Part shown: positions 35,748 to 46,153 of the stretch, in pieces
How the letters are laid out: each line of letters begins with the position of its first letter
How positions within the stretch are numbered: position 1 is the stretch's first letter
Assembly: GCA_001465935.1 (NCBI GenBank)
Contig: LNKV01000010.1
Span: 558,001 to 622,000, forward strand
DNA: 64,000 bases
Source: Clarireedia homoeocarpa
Taxonomy: Eukaryota; Ascomycota; Leotiomycetes; Helotiales; Rutstroemiaceae
Direction of reading: 5' to 3'
Made by a program: the position numbers and the translations under genes
Notes under the pieces: generated by a model
Databases searched by the model: none
The model's input: only the letters and a program-made list of their open reading frames with translations
What the model was told of the DNA's origin: nothing

Positions 35748-35794
35748 ACGTATGACCCCACTTTATGGATCACCCCATTTAAATGGATCACTTT
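35748..35794 (+). repeat. left terminal inverted repeat
   Basis: 47 bp starting ACGTATGACCCCAC, the inverted match of 37552-37598. A start codon in the transposase frame (35783) lies inside it. Confidence 0.95.
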
Positions 35795-35845
35795 GTACCA
35801 TATCACAACATCAACATTAAATCATTAATTAATCAACAACCAACA

Positions 35846-37492
35846 ATGGAATCCCTTCCTAAAGAAGCTAGAATTCAACTTGCGATCCAGGCGATTGAAG
35901 CCCGTGATAAATTAAGCCGCCGGCAGGCTGCGCGTATGTACGATGTACCATATGCGACATTGTCCCGTAGAATAGCTGGCCAACCCACCTACGCCGACGA
36001 CAACATCAGGCATCGTCGATTGACTCTATCCGAAGAGGATACAATAGTTCAATATGTCCTTGATCTAGATGCAAGAGGGTTTCCTCCAACTCTCGCTGCT
36101 GTCGCCGATATAGCTGACCACATCCTCATCGCAAGAGGAGAAAGGCATGTCGGAAAGCACTGGGTTCAACGATTCGTAAAACGACGTACAGAGTTTAAAG
36201 TACGTCGTACACGTGTCTATGACTTCCAAAGAGCCCTTAATGAAGATCCTGAGCTTATAACCAAGTGGTTTGAGCTTTATAGGAGCGTACGGGAGGAATA
36301 TGGGATTGTCGACGCGGATACATGGAACTTCGACGAGACGGGCTTTATGATAGGCATCATCCATTCGCATATAGTAGTAACAAAAGCAGATCGACAGGGG
36401 AGGGCTAAGAAGATTCAGCCTGGAGATCGAGAATAGGTGACAGCCATTATTGCCGCAAGTGCAACTGGGGAGATTATACCCCCCTATATGTTAGTTAAGG
36501 GGGTCATTGTATATGAGCCCTGGTTCAGTACAACGGAATGGCCTGATAGATGGCCGATTAAACCTACAGAGAATGGATGGACGAACAATGAGACTGGTGT
36601 TGATTAGATTAAACACTTCGATCAACATACGAAGGATCGTACAAAAGGGCAATGGCGGCTCCTCATCGTCGATGGCCATGAGAGTCATAACTCGGTTGCA
36701 TTTCAAGATTATTGCTACAAACATCGAATCAAGGTCATCTGCTTGCCTCCGCATTCGTCTCATTTAACTCAGCCTGCAGATGTTGGACTTTTTGGTGCCT
36801 TAAAGGTGGCGTATGGCCGCCAGCTTGAGGGGCTTATGATGTGCAATATCACGCATATTGATAAAGCCGACTTCTTTACTATATTCCAGCCCGCTTTTAA
36901 GGCAGCGATTACAGCTAAGAATACAAAAGGAGGATTCGAAAGTGCTGGATTAGTCCCTTTTAACCCTGATCGAGTCATTTCTAAGCTGGATATCCGCATT
37001 TGTACACCATCACCTTCTTGCAGCTCATCACCCCCATGGTCATCCCACACCCCCCACAATCCGAGGGAGGCATTAGCCCAAAGAGACCTTATTAAAGATC
37101 TAATTGGTCGCCATCAGAGCAGCTCTCCTACACCCATTTTACGATCACTTGAAGCTCTCGCGAAGGCAACTGCGGCCATAGCTAATGAAGTAGTGCTTTT
37201 GCATGCCGATAACAAACGTCTACGACAGTCTAATCATGACCTAAGCAGGCGGCGCAAGGCTCCAAGAATCGAATTAAAGCGAAGGGAGGAGTGTACAGCA
37301 GAGGAAGCCAAAAAAATAATGGCCCGCAAGGACTTGGTGGCTGCGATTCAAGCCAATAATCACCCAGAAGGGGGGGGTCCCGAAGGAGATAGCCCGAATC
37401 AATCACGCTGTAGTATATGCCAGCGACCCGGGCATAATAAAAGAACTTGCCCAAATCGTTTCATAGACCCCGCTTTAGTTACTTCTATATAG
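35846..37492 (+). pseudogene. pogo/Fot1 transposase with two premature TAG codons
   Basis: One frame of 549 codons interrupted by TAG at 36434-36436 and 36605-36607; no frameshift seen. The order is an N-terminal psq/HTH (EARDKLSRRQAARMYDVPYATLSRR), a CENP-B/Tc5-type DNA-binding HTH (RLTLSEEDTIVQYVLDL ... GKHWVQRFVKR), then a DDE-type catalytic core. The core Asp residues are in WNFDETGF (163), VDGHESH (276) and QPADVGLF (312), spacing DD35D. The C-terminus carries a CCHC zinc knuckle (CSICQRPGHNKRTC). Both stops stand where related transposases have Trp, so TGG became TAG. That is a C-to-T change at CpA on the other strand, the dinucleotide preferred by repeat-induced point mutation. The catalytic residues survive, but the protein should be truncated unless stops are read through. 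The start at 35846 gives the family length; an in-frame ATG at 35783 lies in the inverted repeat. Confidence 0.92.
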
Positions 37493-37551
37493 ATTTATTC
37501 AATTTAAATAGTTGTTGTGGTTTATTTATCAATTGTAGTGCAAAAGGGGTA

Positions 37552-37598
37552 AAAGTGATCCATTTAAATGGGGTGATCCATAAAGTGGGGTCATACGT
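37552..37598 (-). repeat. right terminal inverted repeat
   Basis: Inverted match of the left repeat over 47 bp, ending GGGGTCATACGT next to TA. Confidence 0.95.
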
Positions 37599-37769
37599 TA
37601 GAAGTTCTAAAGCTTATTTTAAAGGAAACTTTATTTTTTCCTAATTAGTATATCGATCGGTCTACTTCCATACCCAAATAAGGCCTTAACAATAGCTATA
37701 TTAGGCCAAAATCAAATATCTTTACCTAGGAAATCCTAAATATTCTACAGATTTTCTGGATAGTAGAAA

Positions 37770-37940
37770 ATTCCTAGGTGCATTCCACTGGGTGCCTAAC
37801 TCTGCCCTTGGGCTCATCATAGCGAGATCAGTATACGCTTAACGCAGCTCTGATACTCGTAGCCCTCTGCCTTGAGAAAAGGATATATCGGTGAGAGAGA
37901 GAGGATTTCGATCGATTATACAGTGGATTAATTGCTTCTG

Positions 37941-37973
<33 letters not shown>
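37770..37973 (+). mobile_element. possible poly(A)-tailed retroposon fragment
   Basis: About 170 bp of more G+C-balanced sequence within AT-rich DNA, ending in an uninterrupted run of 33 A (37941-37973). This resembles a SINE or a truncated LINE 3' end. No tRNA promoter boxes or target-site duplication were confirmed, so a plain microsatellite is possible. Confidence 0.25.
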
Positions 37974-37975
<2 letters not shown>

Positions 37976-38715
37976 ATCGAACCGGTAAGTTCTGCGACTG
38001 TGGAAATATATTTCATTATGTCTGGATTGTATTGTGGTGGACTGTATTGTATTGAATTGTATTGTTTTGTATCATATACATCGTTTCTCTACTTAGCCGG
38101 GTATATTTGTCAAAATACTCTTGATTTATATAATTATAACTCATTGTTGAATCAATTTATTCTGACAAAAATCGTTTTATCAGAAAATTGCTTGATTTAT
38201 TTAGACTACAAGAGAATATCTGAGGCTATTCCCAAAGTTTGGTGATGCATATTTCAAAACCGGCCGAGTACTGTGCTAGCTAACCCTGCTGCTCTTCTCT
38301 CCCTGTAAAACTACAGCGCCTATCATCTGATTGTGCATCCACATACCGGCAACTCAACCACATAGGCACAGTAGTAAAGTAATACTCTGCAAAACTCAAG
38401 GTGACGAGTGACTCGCTCAGAGTAGTTCTACAACACACTAGCATAAACATACCCAAATTAGAGTGCTTACATACATAACTGTCGCAAGGTAGGCCAAGGA
38501 CAAGGACAGGCCAGCTAATCAGTTCCGGGAAACTAAATCTTAGCTACTAAATTCCTGGGAAGTTAACTCTTATGCACAGGTAGAGTACGAGCAAGGGCTG
38601 GACCATCCTTGTCGCGTCTATTTGATCTGTTCTCGGTTCGTGGAAACCGGAGAAACCATAAGCTTAGCTACACATGATATGTGTTCGTATATGGCTGGTG
38701 TCTATGCCTGTACCA

Positions 38716-38853
38716 TCTATCGGCAGGTGACACAGGAACACCAGACTCCCCCCCCCCCCTTGAGTATTCCTTCTTAAAGGAAAACCTTTTTGCAAAAGCC
38801 GAATCCACATCGCATCTATCTATCGGCAGGTGACACGGAAACACTAGACTCCC
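38716..38853. repeat. near-duplicate 35-bp direct repeat
   Basis: TCTATCGGCAGGTGACAC followed by GGAACACCAGACTCCC (38716-38750) recurs with small changes at about 38818-38853. The copies are separated by repeat B. Confidence 0.75.
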
Positions 38854-38935
38854 TCCCCCCTTTTTTTATTTTATTTTTTTTTATTTTTTTATTCATTTTA
38901 ACGACCTGTGTGGGTCCGAGAACATAGTAGGTCAT

Positions 38936-38953
38936 CCAGCAGCTAGCTGCTGG
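38936..38953. repeat. 18-bp perfect palindrome
   Basis: CCAGCAGCTAGCTGCTGG reads the same on both strands. Confidence 0.85.
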
Positions 38954-39250
38954 CGGTATAGATTATTTACAAAGGAGAAACTAGCAAAACTCCTCTATCC
39001 AGTTATAGTGTTCTTAACTTGACAGGCTTCTCCTTAGACAAGTAACTTCCCTTAAGCTGCAGGAAAGAGACAGCTACTCCAGGTTCCCCCTATCTCGTAA
39101 TATTGTCACAAAGGGTTCTCGACAGCGAGAAGCAGCCTCAGATACCTCCCTCCCAGTTTCCTTTTGTATGTGATGATGGTCTATAGCAGATATCGCTAGT
39201 ATCCGGCAATCTGCGAGGCAGTCCCCTTCTTCCTTCTTGTCTGATCAATG

Positions 39251-39404
39251 CCCTTCTCCTTCCCTCAGATTGTGAGAATTCGTTGGGAATCCCTTCTCCT
39301 TTCCTCAAGTTGTGAATATTGGTAAGAATCCCTTCTCTTCAGCTTGTGAAATTCGTTGAGAATCCTTTCTTCTTCCCTCAGATTTGTGAAAATTCGTCGA
39401 GAAT
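39251..39404. repeat. four degenerate ~40-bp tandem repeats
   Basis: Copies at 39251-39290, 39291-39329, 39330-39363 and 39364-39404, each running from CCCTTCTCCTT to a variant of AATTCGTTGAGAAT. A partial fifth copy (CAGATTGTGAAAATTCGTCGA) lies near 39564-39584. Confidence 0.8.
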
Positions 39405-39620
39405 CGATCGTAGGTCCTATATATCAACTATACTCTCTTCTTTTTCTTAACCCAAATAAATCCTATCAATAATTATAACCTACCTTGTTCTTCTTTATAT
39501 TTTCGCCGAGGTTACGATATACAAGTGGAGGTCGAAAGTAGAGGATCGTATCGTGAAGCTGTTCAGATTGTGAAAATTCGTCGAGTATTGTTCGTAGGTG
39601 CGATAGTGTTATCGGGGGAG
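39251..39620 (+). mobile_element. LTR-like relic
   Basis: Tandem repeats are followed by CCTATATAT (39416, TATA-like), then AATAAA near 39466, then TTATAACC, resembling the U3-R-U5 order of a retrotransposon LTR. No gag/pol sequence, defined ends or partner LTR were established. Confidence 0.3.
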
Positions 39621-40549
39621 ATATTAAAGCAAAGCGACTCAATCTTGGCTCTCAAGGATAAAGCCTTGAGGTTCGTAGAGGACACCGCGTACAGGTGTTG
39701 AGTCTTCGTCGTCCTCCCTCCCCCTTGAGTATTCCTTCTTAAAGGACAATCTTTTTGCGAAAGCCGGATCCAGATCGCATCTACGACGGCGATGACCGAG
39801 CGGCTATATCTTACTGGTATGGAGGAAGGAAGGGAGAGAGGGAGGTAAAAATCCGTGCGATGCAGTGCAGAATAGTTGACGTAAGGTGTCGTAGTTCGGG
39901 GAATGAAATGAGCGTTGCGGCCTTTGGTATGCGTGGGATATAATTGGTTCCCGAAGGATGAACGGGAAAGATATGCAGATACCTGTAGGTGGATAGATGA
40001 TCTTTGAGGTGCTGCTGTGCTATGCTCTGCTGTGCATTTGAGGCACAGTCAACTATATAGTTATAGTACATATATAAATGTGAACTACATCTATACATGC
40101 TGTAAGTATCTTAGTTCTCTACCAAGTGGGTAGACTAACAATACCCGGCGTGGGTTATTCACCCAAGCAACCGTTCATGCATCCGTGGAGATATCAAAAA
40201 TTCCCCAATACACGCAGCTGACAGAACCACTGCGTCCTGACCGTTAGATCGAGACACCGGCTCGTAAAACCGTGATGACGAAGCATACAGAGAGACCTAG
40301 AACTTAAAAAAAATAAATAGGGAAAAGCGTTGCAGGTCGTTACATACATCTGTCGGTTATCAAAGCTAAAAACTGGCCACCGTCCTTGACGCTGATTGGG
40401 AAATGACCAGGATCGGTAATGCCTCCGACCGCCCATCTCGCTCGGTTTCCACGCATTTTCGCTCTTAAAAATCAAAACATCACTAAATTTGATTTTTCTC
40501 GGGCGAGAGGAGGAAAACAAAGAAATGTGCGTACACTATTCCTACTACC

Positions 40550-41067
40550 ATGAATCAGCTCCAGTTGATACTCTGCAAACTCGACATGGAATGCTATTTG
40601 CAACGACTGCTTGATAATGGCTTCGACACCTGGGAGGTTTTGAAAGATATCACGGAATCGGATATGTGAATTTTGTCCCCTTTTTATAAATCAGTCATCT
40701 CGGATTCGGCGGTGGTGAGAAGAGTGTGTGGGGATAACAGCTAATGGAATCATCGCAGGCATGAAATCGGTCTTAAGCTTGGTCACAGGAGAGTATGCGC
40801 CGACACATATCAGACCGGACCTGATGATCCGGCCAAGGTAGATTGGCTAACATGGCTTGATAGAAACTCCAACGAGAAATCGCGACTTCGCGTGGATGGC
40901 CCCCCAATGCTCCATTGGAACAAACAGGGCAGTGTTGTGGAGCACAACAGAAGAGACAGGAACCGAAGGTGTTTGGGAACCAAGCTTCTGCTCCTATTGC
41001 TCCGCGATCAGACTACTTTGGCTCTACGATGCCTTCGCCATTAAATATAGACAGCACGTTCATCTGA
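40550..41067 (+). CDS. short SAM-domain protein, three exons
   Basis: Exons 40550-40665, 40759-40792 and 40864-41067 give 117 aa. The sterile alpha motif covers residues ~3-62: LDMECYLQRLLDNGFDTWEVL, DITESDM-HEIGLKLGHRR-KLQREIATSRG, where hyphens mark the two introns. Intron 1 (93 bp) has donor GTGAAT and acceptor CGCAG. Intron 2 (71 bp) has donor GTATGC, a CTAAC branch site and acceptor GATAG. Without splicing the frame stops at once, so the exact restoration of a SAM consensus is strong evidence. SAM domains bind other proteins or RNA. Many fungal proteins with this SAM type continue into an HMG box. Here only a ~55-residue Pro/Ser-rich tail (QEPKVFGNQASAPIAPRSDYFGSTMPSPL) follows before TGA, and I see no HMG box downstream. 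It may be a genuine small protein, a truncated paralogue, or a gene with a further exon I missed. Confidence 0.75.
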
Positions 41068-43878
41068 TTGTGTTATGCAGATGCAGGACTAGCAACTGCT
41101 TTTGTCTGTTAGGATGTTGGGGGTTATGAGTGGCTTGTGGAAGGGGTAAATGGAGGTTTGTTGTTCTCTGCATGTTGCTGTTGGTGAACGAACTTGGCTA
41201 ATCATTGCACTTGTAGTGTTACTCTCTTCTACACTTCACGATCGCTTGTTGATGCATCCCCGCTCTCGAAATCGAAACCTAAGAAGCTCTCTGGTCGTTC
41301 AAACTGGTTAACTCTGTTGACGTGGGTTCTTGTCATCGGATTGGTACAAATGAATGGGACAGTATCGGGTCGGTTAGTGAACTTTTGAGATTTGATGAGT
41401 ATTTTGAACAATTGGGGGTGTGCGTTGGATTGATGGGATTAATATCTCTCGTTTCGTCTTTGGATTTCTAGTTGAATACCTCGGACGGTCGGATGGTTGG
41501 CTGACTTGCTTGCTCACTCGTTCTTTCTTCGCTTGTCGTTCCCCTTTTGCTGGTCTGCGATTGCAAAATCAAAATGAGACCCCAGACCTCGATGTTTTCA
41601 ACAACCAATTTCTTAACGATTTGCTGTTCGGAATGCTTGCCAAATCTTCTTCTCATTTTATTTCATCTTGTTGCAATTTTCTCTTCTGTTTTACCGAGTT
41701 CATTTTCAATAGGTCTTGTCTCCTTGAAGTTAATATGAGCACATGAGCACCCTTATTATCTTGTCTGTCGTTTTAGCCGCTGCTAATACCTCCCATGTCC
41801 ATTCAAGGCCAATGTTGTTTTGTATGAGAAGTGCATCGAAATATTTTGCATCCGTATGTGTATGATCTTTTCCTTCATATACGATGACCAGTCAACCAAG
41901 CCTTCATCCCACGCCAGCCACAACTCATTCTCTGTTCACAATATACATATTCTCTGCCATCGCAATACGATCTGCGATATACAGACTAATTAGTATCTCG
42001 GTCATTCATAACCATTTCAAAATTCCTCTTCAAGTTCCAGGATCAGACTATCCCAGACGCGAGGCGATCAAACTGCAAGAAGATCAAAGAAAACTATCCT
42101 CCATCTAACACGAATCCTTAATTCAAATACCCAGAAGCTACATTAATATTCATCTCCAGAAATCTGCAATCTGCAATCTGCGCTTCCTACACTCATCATT
42201 TCCAGGGTCCAGACCACAAAATGGACCCCTGATGGTAAAATCCCGGGGAAGTGACGTCGATCGACCAAATTAGGAACAAAGTCATACGACTTCAAACCTT
42301 CCTCCCCTTGGGTGCCGAACCACGTTTAAACCGCTAATAGGGAAATGTTTTTGTAGATCTCATAAATTGGGGCTCTAGATCCCCTCTTTTTCTCTTGATG
42401 AAATTGGAGAATGCGAATCAGATACTTGAACTCCCAAGCATCGAATTCGAGCATATCATCGTCATCGCGTCGCAATACACACACCACCACAATCAGTACA
42501 GCACGCGCAAACAGACAAGAAAAACTAAATAAAACGGCATGAATAACATATATAGGTTGTCAACTCATCTCTCTATCAAAAACAACCGCTCACCACCGAG
42601 AATTTAAGGACCAGCAATCTCCCCCCTGCATGCATGCCGTCATTGCCCGACCGATCTCGTAGGTACATGTAGATCTCCGATTCTCAGCGCCCCCTCCCTG
42701 CATAATAGGGTCTACGATCGACGGAGCGCGGGGACAATCTTGAGTACAGACTGCGTTGGACTGCTTGTTCATCGTACTGTACGATTACACGGAACTATTT
42801 AACCTCCTCTTGTCTCTGGCAGTCACTGTCGCTTCGAACCCATCCGTGGTAATTAACTTACCAGGCGAGCCAGGTAGCTTTTCACTGCCGGTGCATAGCT
42901 CATCTATCCGCAGTATGACACCACCAGATCTTCATCTCCTTACTACAGTCCACAATACATATCCGCCATCTCCTTACTACATACATACTGTAACTCACAG
43001 TCCTTAATATAATACACTTTCGATACACATATCCTCAACCTCCCCCAGCCCTGTCATAAGATCGCCCCATACAATACAAACAAGATCTCCCCTCTCCCCC
43101 TCTCCCCTCCCCACTCTCCCCTCTCCCCCTCTCCCCATAGCTCACCTTCTTCCCCCATCAAACCAAATCCTACAACTCAAACCCCCAAGCCACACTATAC
43201 CTTCCTCCCTCCCTCTCACTCACTCACTCTACCCAACACCTTCTCCTCCTAAAAAACAATTTCACAAAGGCATCTCAGTACTATATCGCAGTTGTGACAA
43301 TACCATGTACAAAGTGCTGATGAAGTTAAAATCAGGGTCTCGTTAGTACAGTACCTACAGGAGCCATCCACGTAAAAGTAGCCGAGACCATCTAGCAAGG
43401 GATAAGGGGTTGGGGTGCAGTGTGGCGAAGTGTGGTTTGGGAAGCGAATTATGTCAAGAGGGACTGGGGGGAAGCGAGAAAAGGGGAACAGGGATGGGAA
43501 AGATCGCATCATGATGAGAAGGGGGATGGATGTGAGGGGAGTAGACGGATGATTATTGTTGGATAGCTATTGTCTAAATAGCCATTGTCTAGATAATCGT
43601 TGTCCAGAGGGTTCTTTTCTGGATAGTCCTTGTCTAGATGGTAAGATGAGAATGTTCTCTGAGGTCTCGAAATTATTCAATCAGTGATTGATATGCTCGC
43701 GCGCCTATGTGTGTATACAATACAATGCTCGCGACAAGGTATATATGCAATTCTTTTCTTACCCTCTTTCCTTCCTCATTCATCTTCCATCTATCTCTCT
43801 TTCTACCTCTATTCATTCATCCAATGCTGCAAAAATGGTCAAACAACCATTTCTCATAAGTACTATCCATCTACCCAC
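41068..43878. other. intergenic region between SAM gene and FAD oxidoreductase
   Basis: No supported gene. C/T-rich runs at 43085-43140, CACT repeats near 43218-43229, and a run of diverged TTGTCTAGATA-like units at 43562-43640. The last 200 bp is presumably 3' flank of the minus-strand oxidoreductase. Confidence 0.5.
43562..43640. repeat. degenerate TTGTCTAGAT-type repeats
   Basis: Four spaced copies of a unit like GATAGCTATTGTCTAAATAG, with varied spacing. Confidence 0.6.
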
Positions 43879-45280
43879 TCACGCGGTCCACGTCGGAACC
43901 ACCCTCTTCAAATATTTCATAAACTTCCACAACCCCACCGCATACTCCATATTCCCCTCCGGATCTACCACCTTCTCGGGCCACGCAATCCCGGCTCCAT
44001 ACAAACCTCTCACCACGCGACCCTCCGCATCCTTGAACCCAGCCGTCTCATTATCATAGGCAACCTCAAACGGTTTTCCATCTCTCTCAAACAGCGGGAT
44101 CTCGTTCTTCGTAAATCCAATCGCTTGGATGACGTGCGAGCACCCAACCAAATGTTCTTTGTAGTCCTTTTCCTCAGTTTCTCGTGATGTTGGTACCTTT
44201 TCGAGGAATTGCGAGACGGGGGAGGAGGGTAATTTGGCTTCCTCGAGGTTCTCGCGAGCCCAGATTGCTACTTCGCCTTTGAGACCGGTGTTATCGCGGA
44301 GAATCCAGCCGTCGCGTTCCTCAGCGTAGCGGAGGGCATGACGAGTGAACCAGCGGATACGGAGGTGGGGGTGACTGGTAGAGGCAAGGTTGTAGAGGTT
44401 ACGAAGGACGAGGATGGCACTGTGAGAGGCACCAATGACGGCGATTGTCTGGGCTGTATCAGAGGGGAGAATTTTGGCTAGAAGCGGTGGATTGAGAGCA
44501 GGATCAAGACCGATTTCTGCTAGCTCGGAGACGGGTAAGGGACTAGTACTTGGGTGAGATCCGGTGCACAGGACCAGGAGGTCAGATGAGACGGTATATG
44601 ATTCTCGCGTTTCGTCTTCTGAGGAGACTTTGACCTTCCAGTTGGCTCCCTATGCGTCTTTAGTCTCGATATATCACAAGTCGGTGGTGAGTCGGAGAAC
44701 TTACATCAGACCAAGAAGCAGCAGCCACACGACCCAGCTGCTTATGAACACCCTTTCCATTATTGAACCCCTTCGTCAGCATCAGGCATAGATCTGCCGC
44801 CTGCGCGATATGGCAAGTCTTTTCTTGATCTAGTCCTTTCATGTGACTATATGCATTCGGCTCGGGCGTTTCCTTCGTAATCTCCCGAAACGGCTTGACA
44901 GCATTGGCATACATTGTGAAAAACTTAACCTTCGTATTCGATGGCACTTCCCGATAGTACTTGTTCAGTCTTCCTCCTTGGAACTGCTCATCCACCCAAA
45001 GGATAGGAGATTTGGCTTGTTCGAGGAGGTTGCCCACAACAGCGATACCGGCGGGTCCCGCACCAACAACCACGGCGCTGAATTTGGAATCAGGCTCTGG
45101 TGAGGTATTGACTTTTTCGTTGGTATAACTTCGATGAAGAGTGTGATTTTGCGCGTGAGCGATTAGAAAGGGAGACATTTTGAAAGTGGTGTGACTACCA
45201 GTGCTTCGTACAACGTGGAGAAAAGTATGAGATGACTTCCCTGCCCGAAGGGGCGGGAGCGTACTCTTTAATAGCAGCAT
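43879..45280 (-). CDS. FAD/NAD(P)-dependent oxidoreductase
   Basis: Two exons on the minus strand, 45280-44705 and 44649-43879, split by a 55-bp intron (donor GTAAGT, acceptor CATAG) inside ASWSD-GANWKVKV. Length is 448 aa from the ATG at 45280, or 414 aa from the ATG at 45178. Motifs: FAD-binding Rossmann SAVVVGAGPAGIAVVGNLLEQ, the segment LWVDEQFQGGRLNKYYREVPSNTKVKF, a second nucleotide-binding motif TIAVIGASHSAILVLRNLY, and the C-terminal HVIQAIGFTKNEIPLF plus GLYGAGIAWPE typical of flavin monooxygenase/pyridine-nucleotide reductase folds. The substrate is unknown. The upstream start adds a basic, Ser/Thr-rich leader (MLLLKSTLPPLRAGKSSHTF) that could target mitochondria, which is why I use it; the choice is not secure. 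Confidence 0.82.
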
Positions 45281-46153
45281 TGTAGGAGAAGGAAGCAAGC
45301 AAGCAGGCAAGAGAGATCCCGCAAAATGAAATGTCTCAGGCAAGGTAAGGTACGATGGAGGACAGACACAGAAAAGCTTTGATATAGTAGTATCTGTCAA
45401 ACAGACTCTTTTCTCACCAAAGAAAACCAAATTGACACCGCGGAAAATATCTTGCTCAGTCCCGATTGGCCAATCCCAGTCAAACTTTGTACCCTGACTC
45501 CTCGTACCTTAGTTCTGCTGAAAAGCTCAAACCCAAGAAAGATTTGCTGGTCCTTCAGGAGAGATCACTCAAAATGATGGGTGGTTCTGGGGAAATGTGA
45601 TAAAGGAGCTGGGTTTTATTGGTAGAGAGAGAAACTGGTCGGTGAGGTTCCACGCACGTTGTACAGAAGTACGAAAGTACGAAGCGTGTTTGACAGATCC
45701 GAGGAAGCGGTGTCGAAGATTGATGGACGAGTCGAGCCAGACAGAACATGCAATGCACGCGCGTTCTTATAGATTGTAGATCGTGGCGTGGGGCGAGAGA
45801 TGAGTCTTCAGATGCTCTAGAAGATGAAAATCTCATGTGGGCCGTGGACGATTATGTAAGGCTGGTGATGAGTCAGTCATGTGATAGCATGGCATGATTT
45901 GTTCGTTCGTTTGTTCACATTGATGACTCGAGTTCTTTTGATACACTTTTTTTTGGCTGTTGTTGAATAGATTATGAAAGATGGTTTGGTTGGAGCCGAT
46001 GTTGAGGTGCATTAGGATGTTTCGGCTGAGTGTAGCTAATCATATGCCACAAAGATCTACAAAACGAATAGATGGACAATAGTATTCAAGTATTCTATAT
46101 ACTGCTGAAGGTATCTACTTCTGTTCATCTTGTAAATCGATTTGAGTATAAAA
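45281..46153. other. intergenic region between oxidoreductase and ALG2
   Basis: Promoter side of the minus-strand oxidoreductase and 3' flank of ALG2. No gene or clear repeat recognised. Confidence 0.5.

Larger units (their letters stand above)
35748..37598 (+). mobile_element. pogo/Fot1-type DNA transposon, full length, transposase disrupted
   Basis: A 1851-bp Tc1/mariner-superfamily element. Its ends are 47-bp inverted repeats (35748-35794 and 37552-37598) that I found identical by eye. They are flanked by the TA target duplication (35746-35747 and 37599-37600). Each repeat holds two direct GGATCAC copies around the palindrome CATTTAAATG. Inside is one transposase frame with zinc knuckle. 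It sits in AT-rich DNA between ~35590 and ~38260. Identical ends and an almost intact frame suggest a fairly recent insertion. Confidence 0.93.
38752..39783. repeat. 65-bp direct repeats flanking ~0.9 kb
   Basis: The block from CCCCCTTGAGTATTCCTTCT to ATCGCATCTA is present at about 38752-38817 and again at 39718-39783, with about six substitutions. The intervening ~900 bp holds the LTR-like segment. Confidence 0.75.
37599..40549. other. repeat island right of the transposon
   Basis: 37601-38260 is strongly AT-rich with a 33-nt A-run. 38700-39800 holds dispersed direct repeats and an LTR-like segment. 38850-38892 is T-rich. 39800-40549 is ordinary intergenic DNA upstream of the SAM gene. No intact gene was found here before 40550. 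Confidence 0.55.

Noticed and set aside
37974..37988. GGTTCGATTC on the minus strand beside the A-run
   Set aside because: The T-arm cannot pair and no tRNA body is present.
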